Below the pieces are notes generated by a model, which searched no databases, was not told the DNA's origin, and was given only the letters and a program-made list of their open reading frames with translations. A stretch of 64,000 nt of DNA from Robinsoniella peoriensis (GTDB taxonomy: Bacteria > Bacillota > Clostridia > Lachnospirales > Lachnospiraceae), in the NCBI RefSeq assembly GCF_000797495.1, contig NZ_JTGN01000006.1, positions 429,449-493,448 on the forward strand, given 5' to 3'. Within the stretch, counting starts at the first letter, position 1, and the number at the start of each line of letters is the position of its first letter. Positions 33,874 through 43,078 of this stretch are shown here, one piece after another. The position numbers were made by a program, and so were the translations under genes.

Positions 33874-34245
33874 AAGAACCTTCCTCCTGATTTTTATTAT
33901 TTATTAGTTATATCTCTTTTCATTCATTATATTATCATATATATATCATATTTGCAAGAACTATTTGAACATATTTTGAATATTTATGATATTTTTGTGA
34001 TTATATGTGGACTATTTGACGAACAACACCTATTACAGCGCTCAATTTCATCGGATAGTACCAATGTTTTTTTCTGTGCAATGATAAACAATCCTGTTTC
34101 TTCCGCTATTTTTCATAATATAATCATATTATTTCATTTATTTTCACTTTTTACAATAAAAATATTCACTTTCTTTCCATATTATGATATGATAGACAAG
34201 TCTTAACCAAACACTTGTCAGAATAACAAAAGGAGGCGTAGCAAT
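33874..34245. promoter_or_regulatory. Divergent regulatory region of the glycan locus
   Basis: AT-rich 372 bp with no gene. Leftward promoter: TTGCAA (33952-33957) and TAATAT (33929-33934), spacing 17. Rightward promoter: TTCACT (34165-34170) and TATGAT (34188-34193), spacing 17. ACTTGTC at 34212 and its reverse GACAAGT at 34194 form an inverted pair just after the rightward promoter and could be an operator. No hairpin terminator is seen. Confidence 0.6.
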
Positions 34246-34992
34246 ATGATTCCAGAATTGCGCCAGAAAAAAATTATTGATATAATTTCTGAATCCGATA
34301 TTATATCAACTGAAAAATTAACAAAGCTTTTAGATATTTCTCCTTCTACACTCAGAAGAGATTTAATAAAACTCTCAAAACAAGAAAAAATTATGCTTAT
34401 GCATGGAGGGGGCATACGGATCCTGCCTAAAAATACTGAAATGAGCATGTACGCTAAAATGGGGCTTCATAAAGAAGCAAAGGATCAAATTGCTAAAAAA
34501 GCGGCTTCCCTGATTGCAGATGGAGATGTCATTTATCTGGACCCATCCAGTACAACCTACCAGATGATTCCATATTTAAAGGAATGCAGGGTAACAGTTA
34601 TTACAAACAGCGTTTCCCATATCGATGAATTAATTCACCATAAGATACCCTGTATTATGGTAGGCGGTACCATTAAGATATCCACTAATTCCTGTATCGG
34701 ATTGATTGCGGAAAATATACTAAGAGATTTTAACTTTAACAAATGTTTCATTGGAGCCAATGGGTTTAGCATCACTTCCGGCATTACCAATCATGACATT
34801 AATGAAAATGTGATCAAAACTCTGGCAGTCCGGCAAAGCTGTCATCCTTATTTTTTAATGGATTCCAGCAAATTTAATGTAATTGCTATGGTCAAACTGG
34901 CGAATATCAATGAATATCCAATCATAACGGAAAAATTCATACCGGAACTGAGCAACTATAATAACATAATCTATACAAATGTTGATCTATAA
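34246..34992 (+). CDS. DeoR-family transcriptional regulator
   Basis: 248 residues. The N-terminal winged helix-turn-helix covers residues 1-60 with the DeoR signature STLRRDLIKLSKQEKIMLMHGGG. The C-terminal sugar-phosphate sensor domain has DPSSTTYQMIP and VITNSVSHID, then GANGFSITSGITNHDINE. It is divergent from the glycan operon, so it is probably its repressor, released by a phosphosugar. The site AAGGAGG is at the right distance from the ATG. Confidence 0.9.
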   Translation: MIPELRQKKIIDIISESDIISTEKLTKLLDISPSTLRRDLIKLSKQEKIMLMHGGGIRILPKNTEMSMYAKMGLHKEAKDQIAKKAASLIADGDVIYLDPSSTTYQMIPYLKECRVTVITNSVSHIDELIHHKIPCIMVGGTIKISTNSCIGLIAENILRDFNFNKCFIGANGFSITSGITNHDINENVIKTLAVRQSCHPYFLMDSSKFNVIAMVKLANINEYPIITEKFIPELSNYNNIIYTNVDL

Positions 34993-35100
34993 TTCAAAAT
35001 TGTGCATTAAATAATCAACTACACATCAATATTTGACCGAAATCAAACATTTTTTCGAATAAGTTTCTAAAAAAGTTCATTCATATAACTGCAAAATGTG

Positions 35101-35106
35101 ATATAA
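35101..35106 (+). promoter_or_regulatory. -10 box for the second DeoR gene
   Basis: TATAAT preceded by a TG-containing stretch (GTGATATAAT). No clear -35 box is at the right distance. It gives the second regulator its own likely promoter. Confidence 0.45.
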
Positions 35107-35141
35107 TGGAAAAAAGATTTAATCAAGGAGGCTCACGATTT

Positions 35142-35879
35142 ATGATTCCTGCAATGCGCCAAGAAAAAATACTGAATATTCTCTCGAATGATGAGATTGT
35201 ATCCGTAGAAGATTTAATGGATGTATTGAATATTTCCATCTCCACCATCCGCCGCGACTTATCTAAATTAGAAAAAGAAAGCAAAATAGTTCTGCTGCAC
35301 GGCGGTGGTGTAAAACTTGCTCAAAAACCAACAGAACTCAGCATTACAACAAAACTGGATTTAAACAGAGATGCGAAATACCTGATTGCCAAAAAAGCCG
35401 TTTCCCTGATTCAGGATGGTGATGTGATTTTCGTAGACCCCTCCAGCACTACCTATCATATGATCCCGTTACTAACGGATAAAAATATAACTGTAATTAC
35501 CAACAGCATATCACATATCAACCAGCTCATACATTATGGTGTACCATCCATCATGGTGGGCGGAAATATTAAATCCACCACCAATTCATGTATTGGTCCC
35601 ATCGCAGAATCAACTCTGAAGGATCTTAACTTTAATAAATGCTTCCTGGGTGCCAACGGCTTTACAATCCAGGCCGGAATTACCAATCATGATATTAATG
35701 AAAAAGTAATCAAAACTCTGGCACTTCAGAACTCGGCCACCCCCTACTTTCTCATAGATTCCAGTAAATACGGTTGTATTACTATGGTGAAAATAGCTGA
35801 TCTTGATACCTATCCGATAATTACGGAGTCAGTTTCGGAAGAGTTAAAAGACTATAAAAATATAATACTGGCTTATTAA
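35142..35879 (+). CDS. DeoR-family regulator, paralogue
   Basis: 245 residues from the ATG at 35142 (AAGGAGG ten bases upstream; the frame opens at 35106). It is closely related to the gene just upstream along its whole length: STIRRDLSKLEKESKIVLLHGGG in the helix-turn-helix, DPSSTTYHMIPLL and NGFTIQAGITNHDINEKVIKTLA in the sensor domain. It is a tandem duplication, so the two may have diverged in inducer or operator. Confidence 0.9.
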   Translation: MIPAMRQEKILNILSNDEIVSVEDLMDVLNISISTIRRDLSKLEKESKIVLLHGGGVKLAQKPTELSITTKLDLNRDAKYLIAKKAVSLIQDGDVIFVDPSSTTYHMIPLLTDKNITVITNSISHINQLIHYGVPSIMVGGNIKSTTNSCIGPIAESTLKDLNFNKCFLGANGFTIQAGITNHDINEKVIKTLALQNSATPYFLIDSSKYGCITMVKIADLDTYPIITESVSEELKDYKNIILAY

Positions 35880-35894
35880 TACTGAATCAGAAAA

Positions 35895-35923
35895 GCAGTT
35901 GCTGCAAATTTTGCAGCAACTGC
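35895..35923. terminator. Hairpin between convergent genes
   Basis: Perfect 13-bp arms GCAGTTGCTGCAA and TTGCAGCAACTGC with a 3-base centre. On the minus strand TTTTCTG follows. It lies between the converging DeoR and Rpn genes and can serve both. Confidence 0.65.
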
Positions 35924-35985
35924 CGCTGATAGATAACCGATCCGGTTAACGACATCTCATTCTTATTTCGAACATATAAGCTGCG

Positions 35986-36924
35986 TTACTTATATTTCTC
36001 ATAGTATTTTTCAGCAGAATTAAAATCCAGGTTGAAACATTTCTGCAGCTTTGCAACAATTCGTTCGGGGATGATACCCTCGTCCAGATTATCCCGTATA
36101 AAAACTTTAATGCCTTCTTCACGGCCTTGTTCGCGCCCTTCTTCACGGCCCACTTTCCAGCCTTCTTCCCGGCCTTCTTTTTTCGCCATGTATATGATAT
36201 GGTTATGATCCCTGATTGCTTTCTCCCTTGATTCGTATTCGTATCTTTTTTGGTCATCTGCACTGATGTTTTTTAAGATCTGATACGCTTCGTTTATGTA
36301 TTCGTTTTTCTCTGCCATTTCTTTGAAATCCTCCTCCCGTTTTCCGTTCAGGAATTTCGCCCATTGTAATAATTCATTTTCCGGTTCTTCCCAATTACCC
36401 AGCTTGGGCAGCTCCAGTACATGCAATTCCAGTTTATCGGAGTATAAGCTCCCCCTCTGATCTTCCCGGAGATGAAAACAGGAATACCATTGATCTGTAT
36501 CCTGTAAAAATGCAAAATCCAGTATACTGATTTGGATACATTTCACCAGTACATCATAATTATCCCCGCTTACAATCTGGTCTGTGTACATCTTGCAGGC
36601 ATAAAACAGGGTGCGTTCTTCCCAGCATTGGAAAGGCAGTACCTGCATTTCCAGATCGATCTGGGTGTTGTCATGCATTCGTACCCTTACGTCCAGAATT
36701 CCAAGCTTTTCATTTTCTTTTTCCTTTCGCAGGCTTGTATTCAGCAGTACCGTTTCCTGAATGTCCTTTGGATCCATGTTCAAAAATGCGGCAATTAATC
36801 CTTTCCTTGCTTTCTCACTGCACATCAGTTCTTTAAAACAAAAATCAACCGTAGGCAGCATAATAAATGGTTCTGTTTTCTCTTTTTCAGTCTGAATATT
36901 ACTTGTTTTGGGCGAATTTATCAT
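35986..36924 (-). CDS. Rpn-family recombination-promoting nuclease / putative transposase
   Basis: 312 residues of the PD-(D/E)XK nuclease group. The core is GILDVRVRMHDNTQIDLEMQV near residues 74-94, with the D and E-X-Q active-site pattern. The C-terminus contains the charged repeat KKEGREEGWKVGREEG followed by REQGREEG, typical of this family. Rpn proteins cut DNA and promote RecA-independent recombination; copies are often variable between strains. The ATG at 36924 has GAGGAGG six bases upstream; the frame to 37017 is not needed. A promoter TTGCTA/TATAAT (spacing 17) lies ~55-80 bp upstream. Confidence 0.85.
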   Translation of the reverse strand: MINSPKTSNIQTEKEKTEPFIMLPTVDFCFKELMCSEKARKGLIAAFLNMDPKDIQETVLLNTSLRKEKENEKLGILDVRVRMHDNTQIDLEMQVLPFQCWEERTLFYACKMYTDQIVSGDNYDVLVKCIQISILDFAFLQDTDQWYSCFHLREDQRGSLYSDKLELHVLELPKLGNWEEPENELLQWAKFLNGKREEDFKEMAEKNEYINEAYQILKNISADDQKRYEYESREKAIRDHNHIIYMAKKEGREEGWKVGREEGREQGREEGIKVFIRDNLDEGIIPERIVAKLQKCFNLDFNSAEKYYEKYK

Positions 36925-37307
36925 GTTAGTCCTCCTCATACTAAAAGGCAGTAACCTTTGCAGCGTAAGAAGGGTTCGTTCGATTCCAGATATATTATAG
37001 CGACTTACGGCAAGCATAGCAATGCCTTATATTTAATTAAATGTCAATTGGAAATCACCTGGCAGAACAGCCAGTTCTTAGAATGTTTTAATACAACTAT
37101 ACTATCACAATAAATTGTTTATTGCAACATATTTTTTCACATAGTTACTTATTAGTTATTAAGTATACTATCATAAGGTCCGCTACCTGCAAAAATAAAC
37201 CCGTTTGTCATATAGAAAACAAACGGGTTTAATCATAATCAGCACAATATCAATTTTTGTTAAAATTACTTTCTGAGAAAATAATTTTTCTAAAACGGAC
37301 TAAATTT
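36925..37307. other. Non-coding gap with promoter and terminator
   Basis: It holds the Rpn promoter (minus strand, -10 TATAAT near 36988), an AT-rich stretch without genes, and the alpha-galactosidase operon terminator at 37197-37230. I see nothing else in it. Confidence 0.5.
37197..37230 (-). terminator. Terminator of the alpha-galactosidase operon
   Basis: Perfect 12-bp arms AAACCCGTTTGT and ACAAACGGGTTT with a 10-base loop. On the minus strand the T-rich tail TTTATTTTTG follows. Confidence 0.85.
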
Positions 37308-39500
37308 CTAAATTTCTTTTATCGCAAAATTAAAACTCTGATAATCTCCATTTACTAAAGGAATATTAATTCCCGCATTCATCAGTGCACTTCCCTCATA
37401 GATACGGTCTTCATCATTCACTTTGTAGAAGCTGTCCGGTTTTAAACCTTTCACTCTGACTCTGAATAATGCAGGATTCGCATACGAATGAAGCACTACA
37501 ATACTAAACAGGGATTTGCTGCCATCTTCATTTACAAACTGCCATGCGGCATAATCGCGATTTTCCTCCGGATTGCTCAGCCGGTAATACGTACCGTATT
37601 GAATAAGGTCATAATTTTCTTTAAAGAACTGAATCTGCTGCCGCACCGCTTCCCGCTCTTCCTCATCCAACGTTCTTACGTCCAGTTCATAGCCGAAGGT
37701 CCCGGCCATCGCCACAGTACCTCTTGTCTCGAGCGGTGTGCTCCGTCCTGTCTGCTGATTGGGGCTGACTGATACATGCGCTCCAACGGTGCTGATCGGA
37801 TATCCAAAAGAAGTTCCATACTGAATCCGTATCCGTTCGATAGCATCTGTGTCATCACTGCACCAGATCTGAGGCATATAATAGAGCATGCCCGCATCAA
37901 ATCTTCCGCCGCCGCCAGAACACCCTTCAAAGAGGATATCCGGGTACTTTGTAACAAATTTCTCCATCATGTCATAGAGCCCCAGAACATATCGGTGACA
38001 TACTTCTCCCTGCCTGTCCTTTGGCAGCAGTGCGGACCAGACATCTGCAAAATTACGGTTCATATCCCATTTTACATATTCTACATTTGCTTCATCCAGA
38101 ATCTTACCAATGGTTTCAAACAGATAATCCCTGACATCCTGTCTGGATATATCCAGAACCAGCTGGAACCTCTCCAGATTGGGCTTTCTGCCCGGGATGC
38201 GCATACACCATTCCGGATGGTTCCGAAACAGGTCACTGTCTTCATTTACCATCTCCGGCTCAATCCAGATACCAAATTTCATGCCCAGGTTATTTATCTT
38301 TTTTGCAAGTCCGGTAACACCGGAAGGCAGTTTTGTTTTATTTACAAACCAGTCACCAAGTCCGCTCAGATCATGGTTTCTGGTACCGAACCAGCCATCA
38401 TCCATAACAAACAATTCAATACCCAGATCCTTGGCACTATCCGCAATAGAAACCAGCGTATCTTCCTCAAATTCAAATTCCGTTGCTTCCCAGTTATTGA
38501 TCAGAACCGGTCTGCGCTGCTTTTTGAATTTGCTTCGGATCAGATGATCCATATATAGTTTGTGAAAATTTCCGGACAATGTGCCCAGTCCATTTGTACT
38601 GAACGACAAGATTACTTCCGGCGTTGTGAACACATCTCCCGGCTCCAGCTTATACCGGAACCCATCTGCATTGATTCCCATAGTAAACCGCGTCTGATTT
38701 ACCTGGTCTACTTCCACCTGCGCCATAAAATTACCGCTGTATACAAAGGAAGCACCGTAACATTCGCCATATTCTTCCCCTGCATCCCGGCCGCAGATAA
38801 TCATAAATGGATTCTCATGATGACTGGAGGTACCCCTGGTACTGTCAATCAATACTTTTCCATGGCAGACATTTCTTCTCTGCATAATCCGTTCCATGTT
38901 ATGTTTTCCATAGAAAGAGATCACATCAAAGTGATCGGTTGTAAAATCAAGGCATGCCGTCAGCGCTCTGTTCAGGTACACCGCATCCTGATTTCCATTT
39001 TTAATCCGGCAAGCCCTGGTAATCACATCGTAGTCTTCCAGGACACCGTATAACAGCGTTACTTCCAGATCGGTTGCCTGGTCCTTTAAAACGATTTCCA
39101 GGGTCTGGGCTTCGGATTCCTCTGCCCATACTGCCGGCAGTCCCTCCAGGGCATATTTGCCATCGTAAATTTTGTGGGATACATATAGAAGTTCCGTTAC
39201 CTGGCTTCCGTCCGGATTCTCTGCCTGAAGACAGCTGGAACGGTAATCTCCCATTCCGAAAGTAGAATACTCCTGGGGATAGGTGTCCAGGGAATACCCC
39301 CTGTCATTTCCACCTTCGTATGGATTTCCGGAAAATCCTCTGTTAATGCCGCGGATCAGGTAGGATAATTCCATGCTTCCTATTTTAGCCCCGTAATACA
39401 CATGTATTAAATGCTGATAGCTGCTCACCAGCATCTGATAGGTGGCATTTTTTGTCTGTAAAGTAAAGACTTTCTTTTCCTGGTCAAATGTAACTGCCAT
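37308..39500 (-). CDS. GH36 alpha-galactosidase
   Basis: 730 residues, the standard length of the Aga/RafA/MelA-type GH36 enzymes. Key segments: LFVMDDGWFGTRNHDLSGLGDW, WIEPEMVNEDSDL, the nucleophile aspartate in YVKWDMNR and the acid/base aspartate in WCSDDTDAIERI. LFEGCSGGGGRFDAGMLYYMPQ is also characteristic. It hydrolyses alpha-galactosides such as melibiose or raffinose in the cytoplasm. It is last in the operon, after the transporter genes. Confidence 0.94.
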   Translation of the reverse strand: MAVTFDQEKKVFTLQTKNATYQMLVSSYQHLIHVYYGAKIGSMELSYLIRGINRGFSGNPYEGGNDRGYSLDTYPQEYSTFGMGDYRSSCLQAENPDGSQVTELLYVSHKIYDGKYALEGLPAVWAEESEAQTLEIVLKDQATDLEVTLLYGVLEDYDVITRACRIKNGNQDAVYLNRALTACLDFTTDHFDVISFYGKHNMERIMQRRNVCHGKVLIDSTRGTSSHHENPFMIICGRDAGEEYGECYGASFVYSGNFMAQVEVDQVNQTRFTMGINADGFRYKLEPGDVFTTPEVILSFSTNGLGTLSGNFHKLYMDHLIRSKFKKQRRPVLINNWEATEFEFEEDTLVSIADSAKDLGIELFVMDDGWFGTRNHDLSGLGDWFVNKTKLPSGVTGLAKKINNLGMKFGIWIEPEMVNEDSDLFRNHPEWCMRIPGRKPNLERFQLVLDISRQDVRDYLFETIGKILDEANVEYVKWDMNRNFADVWSALLPKDRQGEVCHRYVLGLYDMMEKFVTKYPDILFEGCSGGGGRFDAGMLYYMPQIWCSDDTDAIERIRIQYGTSFGYPISTVGAHVSVSPNQQTGRSTPLETRGTVAMAGTFGYELDVRTLDEEEREAVRQQIQFFKENYDLIQYGTYYRLSNPEENRDYAAWQFVNEDGSKSLFSIVVLHSYANPALFRVRVKGLKPDSFYKVNDEDRIYEGSALMNAGINIPLVNGDYQSFNFAIKEI

Positions 39501-39533
39501 TCCATTGGCCTCCTTCTTTTTAATTCGTGTTTT

Positions 39534-40364
39534 CTACAGCTTACCGCCTGAAGTTGCAATTCCTTCAATAAACTGTTTTTGAAATATCACATAAATAACG
39601 ATCATCGGAAGGCAGGCGATCAGAGAAGCTGCCATCAGTTCCGGAAATTTCGTTACATACTGTCCCTGCATTTTGGCAAGTGCCGCAGACAGTGTCAGCA
39701 TGTTTTTATCTGTGTTTACAATCATTGGCCACATCAGATCTTTGAATGCAAATACCGCAGTAAAGATACCCAGCGCTACCATCGCAGATCTGGTTAACGG
39801 TGCCATGATAAATAAAAATGTCTGTCCGATATTACACCCGTCCAGTCTGGCTGCCTCTTCCAGATCATTTGGAAGTCCCATGTAACCCTGTCTTAAGAGA
39901 AAAGTACCGAATGCCGTTACAAGTCCCGGGAAGACCAGTGCAAAAATAGTATTCATCATTCCCATTTTACTGATCATCAGATACTGAGGGATAATAAAGA
40001 TCTGTGCCGGAATCATCATCTGGAATAAAACCAGAGAGAACATCAGGTTCTTGCCTTTAAAATGAAGCCGCCCAAATGCGTAACCTGCCATTGTGGCTGT
40101 AATCACAGCACATAATACCCTTCCTATGATTAACAATAATGTATTTTTATAAAGCAGCAGGAAATTCATATTGTTCCACACCGCTTTAAAAGCGTCTGTT
40201 CTCCAAACCTTTGGAAATATAACAAAAGGGTCTACCTGAGTAGCTTCCGTTACCGACTTAAAAGCGGTTAAAATCATCCAGAGGAAAGGTACCAGCATGG
40301 TTATAGAAATTAAAATTAAAATCACATGAATCAATACAGATACTACTTTTTTCTTCGATTCCAT
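39534..40364 (-). CDS. Sugar ABC transporter permease (MsmG-like)
   Basis: 276 residues with six membrane segments. The EAA loop DLEEAARLDGCNIGQTFLFIMAPL is near residues 175-198 and the C-terminus ends FIEGIATSGGKL. Together with the preceding permease and the lipoprotein it forms an importer, probably of raffinose-family sugars given the alpha-galactosidase. It is 33 bp upstream of that gene. Confidence 0.9.
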   Translation of the reverse strand: MESKKKVVSVLIHVILILISITMLVPFLWMILTAFKSVTEATQVDPFVIFPKVWRTDAFKAVWNNMNFLLLYKNTLLLIIGRVLCAVITATMAGYAFGRLHFKGKNLMFSLVLFQMMIPAQIFIIPQYLMISKMGMMNTIFALVFPGLVTAFGTFLLRQGYMGLPNDLEEAARLDGCNIGQTFLFIMAPLTRSAMVALGIFTAVFAFKDLMWPMIVNTDKNMLTLSAALAKMQGQYVTKFPELMAASLIACLPMIVIYVIFQKQFIEGIATSGGKL

Positions 40365-40378
40365 TACTTTCCCTCCTT

Positions 40379-41275
40379 CTAATTATAATGAACCCATTTT
40401 TTCTGTGCGATCATCTGGAAAACAGTTATGATCATAATCACTACTAAGAGCAGCACAACGATAGTGGAACCATAGCCGAGATTTTTCTCCGTAAATGAAT
40501 ACCGGTAGAACAGATAAACCAGTGACTGTGTTTTTTCCAATGCGGGATTAGACTTATCCATCACCATGAATATCAAATCAAATACCTGTAATGCCCCGAT
40601 TACCCTGGTCACCAATACAAAGAAGATGGTAGGCGAAATCAGCGGGATGGTAATGTGGAAAAACTGTTTGATTCCCGTTGCTCCGTCAATTTCTGCCGCC
40701 TCATAATAATCATGAGGTACTTCCTGCAGACCGGACAAAAACAACACCATATTATAACCGATAATGGACCATACACCCACAACTGCGATGGCAAACACCG
40801 CAATCTTCGGGTTAGAGATCCAATTAGTATCTGTTCCGGTCAGATTATTAATCAATCCAAAGTCGGAATTATACAACCATCTCCATACCATAGCAATCGC
40901 AGCAGGTGCGGCAACCATCGGCAGGAAGAAAATTGTTCTGTAGACACTGCGCCCTTTCATCTTACGATTGAGCAGAACAGCCAGTACAAGTGCAATGGCA
41001 ATGGAAAACGGAACTTCCACAATTGCGTATTTAAAAGTATTTAATAACGCCTGCCACACCTGTCCGTCACCAAAAAGTTTCATATAGTTATCTGCACCAA
41101 CAAATATATTTCCCTTACCAAAATCTCCGGTTTTAAAAAAGCTCTGGTAAATAGTCTGTACGATTGGAATAATATTCAATACAATTAGCCCGATCATCGT
41201 AGGCAATATAAACGCCCATCCCCAAAGGAACTCGTTGCGGGCGCGGGAAGTGCCTTTTACTTTTTTCTTAGACAT
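40379..41275 (-). CDS. Sugar ABC transporter permease (MsmF-like)
   Basis: 298-residue permease. The EAA loop DYYEAAEIDGATGIKQFFHITIPLI is near residues 195-219. I use the ATG at 41275, nine bases after AAGGAG; the open frame to 41284 would need a TTG too close to the ribosome site. It partners the permease at 39534-40364. Confidence 0.9.
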   Translation of the reverse strand: MSKKKVKGTSRARNEFLWGWAFILPTMIGLIVLNIIPIVQTIYQSFFKTGDFGKGNIFVGADNYMKLFGDGQVWQALLNTFKYAIVEVPFSIAIALVLAVLLNRKMKGRSVYRTIFFLPMVAAPAAIAMVWRWLYNSDFGLINNLTGTDTNWISNPKIAVFAIAVVGVWSIIGYNMVLFLSGLQEVPHDYYEAAEIDGATGIKQFFHITIPLISPTIFFVLVTRVIGALQVFDLIFMVMDKSNPALEKTQSLVYLFYRYSFTEKNLGYGSTIVVLLLVVIMIITVFQMIAQKKWVHYN

Positions 41276-41382
41276 ATGTCCCAACTCCTTTCGTCTTTAA
41301 TTCTATGGCGGTACAGCAGACCTGCCATACCGCCATAATCACACATATTTTTATAAATATCCAAACTGGCTTACGATAGTCC

Positions 41383-41411
41383 CAAACAAGCAGTTTACAA
41401 ACATGCTCTAG
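41383..41411. repeat. Fragment of an 'A' element (A4)
   Basis: The sequence AGCAGTTTACAAACATGCTC ending in TAG matches the right end of the 'A' element (AGCAATTTTAAAACACGCTC plus TAG). It lies 8 bp from the stop codon of the sugar-binding gene. Confidence 0.5.
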
Positions 41412-41419
41412 ATCACACT

Positions 41420-42760
41420 TTACTCCTCTGCTAAAGATGCATTCATTTCCTCTGCGATCTTCTTACAGGTTTCTGCCATGTCTGCGTTGCCTGCCCATAC
41501 TTCTTTTAAAAGCTCATTAGTTTTGTTTTCCCAGATTACTGTGGATCTGGAATAAGGCCGGATTACCATGTCATCTCGTACATCTAAATATGCCTGTAAA
41601 TTAAACTCAGGCGCTGATTTAACCCAATCTTCGGATGTTCCTTCATAAGCAGACATAGTAACACCTAATTCAGCCTGTTTCTTCTGAGCAGCTTCTGTTC
41701 CAAGGTATTCAATCAGCTTCCATGCATTGTCGGTATTTTTGCCATTTGCAGATGCTGCCCATCCAAGTCCGTTGTATACGGAACATCTTCTTCCTGATTC
41801 CGCATCCTTTGGCATAATAGCCACATCCAGATTCTCTTTGGCATAATCATCATCTTTGAAACTGGAAATCATCCAGGAACCCTGGAATGCCATCGCCAGC
41901 TGTCCGGATCTCAGCAATACATCCGGTCCGTTCTCAGAAAGTGTCTGGCTGCTTGGCATAGAACCGTCTTTGATCAGCTGCTCAACATACTGCATAGCCT
42001 TAATGGTATTCGGATCATCATATCCTGAAGTCTTCTTGTCATCCGATATTACTTTTCCGCCCATATCATAAATGATATTGTAGTAACCTTCGTGGTTTGT
42101 ATCACTCTTCATTCCCAGACCATACTGTGATCCGTCTGCTTTTGTCAGTTTCTTCGCTGCTTCAGCAAGGGTATCCCATGTCCATGTATCATCCGGATAT
42201 GCCACACCGGCTTCGTCAAACATAGTTTTGTTATACCACAGTGCTATCGTATCGATGTCTTTTGGTACCGCATAAACATGGTCATTATAAGAATAAAGTT
42301 CTTTAATATCTTCCGGGAACTTACTCATATCCAGTTTATCACTATCCTTGATTTTATCTGTAAGATCAAGGAGCATATCATTTTCCATATATCTCTGTGC
42401 TTCGTTGGAATGCATCCAGAAAACATCCGGCATAGAGCCGCCCTGTGCTCCTGCTTCCAGCAGTGTCCAGTATTCATTCCAGGTAACAACCTGAATCTGT
42501 GTGGGAATTCCTGTCTCCTTTGTAAAATCATCCATAATCTTCTTTAAGCCCGGCTCCTGATAAGTATCCCAGATCATAACCGAAAGCGCATCTCCCGAAG
42601 CATTTTCATTGGTTGATGCATTATCTCCTGCTGCAGATTCCTTCGTGGTGTTGTCTGCAGCATTTCCGTCCCCTGTATTTCCTGTACTGCCGCAGGCTGT
42701 AAGGGATAATCCCATCATACCTGCCATAACAAGTGCGCATGTTTTTTTCCATTTTATCAT
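41420..42760 (-). CDS. Sugar-binding lipoprotein of the alpha-galactoside transporter
   Basis: 446 residues. The signal peptide ends at lipobox LTAC (Cys23), then a linker rich in Asn/Thr/Ala/Gly (24-58) leads to a family-1 solute-binding domain beginning LSVMIWDTYQEPGLKKIM. It is anchored outside the membrane and delivers the sugar to the two permeases. AAGGAG precedes the ATG. It is first gene of the operon and divergent from the AraC regulator. Confidence 0.91.
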   Translation of the reverse strand: MIKWKKTCALVMAGMMGLSLTACGSTGNTGDGNAADNTTKESAAGDNASTNENASGDALSVMIWDTYQEPGLKKIMDDFTKETGIPTQIQVVTWNEYWTLLEAGAQGGSMPDVFWMHSNEAQRYMENDMLLDLTDKIKDSDKLDMSKFPEDIKELYSYNDHVYAVPKDIDTIALWYNKTMFDEAGVAYPDDTWTWDTLAEAAKKLTKADGSQYGLGMKSDTNHEGYYNIIYDMGGKVISDDKKTSGYDDPNTIKAMQYVEQLIKDGSMPSSQTLSENGPDVLLRSGQLAMAFQGSWMISSFKDDDYAKENLDVAIMPKDAESGRRCSVYNGLGWAASANGKNTDNAWKLIEYLGTEAAQKKQAELGVTMSAYEGTSEDWVKSAPEFNLQAYLDVRDDMVIRPYSRSTVIWENKTNELLKEVWAGNADMAETCKKIAEEMNASLAEE

Positions 42761-42808
42761 TTTCTATATCTCCTTTTACCTTAATATAACTTTGTATGTT
42801 TTTATTTC

Positions 42809-42836
42809 AATATACTGTTTTTGTTTCTATTATCAA
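42809..42836 (-). promoter_or_regulatory. Promoter of the alpha-galactoside operon
   Basis: On the minus strand TTGATA (42831-42836) and TATATT (42809-42814) are separated by 16 bp. It lies ~50 bp upstream of the binding-protein start. Confidence 0.65.
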
Positions 42837-42982
42837 GTCTTTCAGCATATCATCAAACTTATTATGGGAATTATAGAGTCTGCAGCCTTATATTTCCAGC
42901 AATTTGACTAATACGCCTTTTTCTATGTGACTTATATTAACACTTTACACAAACCTTGTACATGCGGTGGTATTATTTCATT

Positions 42983-43043
42983 TATACCTTTATGTGTCAT
43001 TTATACTCTGTCGTTGACGCTAGGACACATAATGGTATATAAT
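42983..43043 (+). promoter_or_regulatory. AraC gene promoter with a 16-bp inverted repeat
   Basis: The arms TATACCTTTATGTGTC (42983-42998) and GACACATAATGGTATA (43024-43039) are inverted repeats matching at 15 of 16 positions. They flank the -35 box TTGACG (43014-43019), and the right arm overlaps the -10 box TATAAT (43038-43043, spacing 18). This position fits autoregulation by the AraC protein or another repressor. Confidence 0.65.
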
Positions 43044-43078
43044 ACAAAGAATAAAATCTGAAAATAAGGAGCCAAAAG

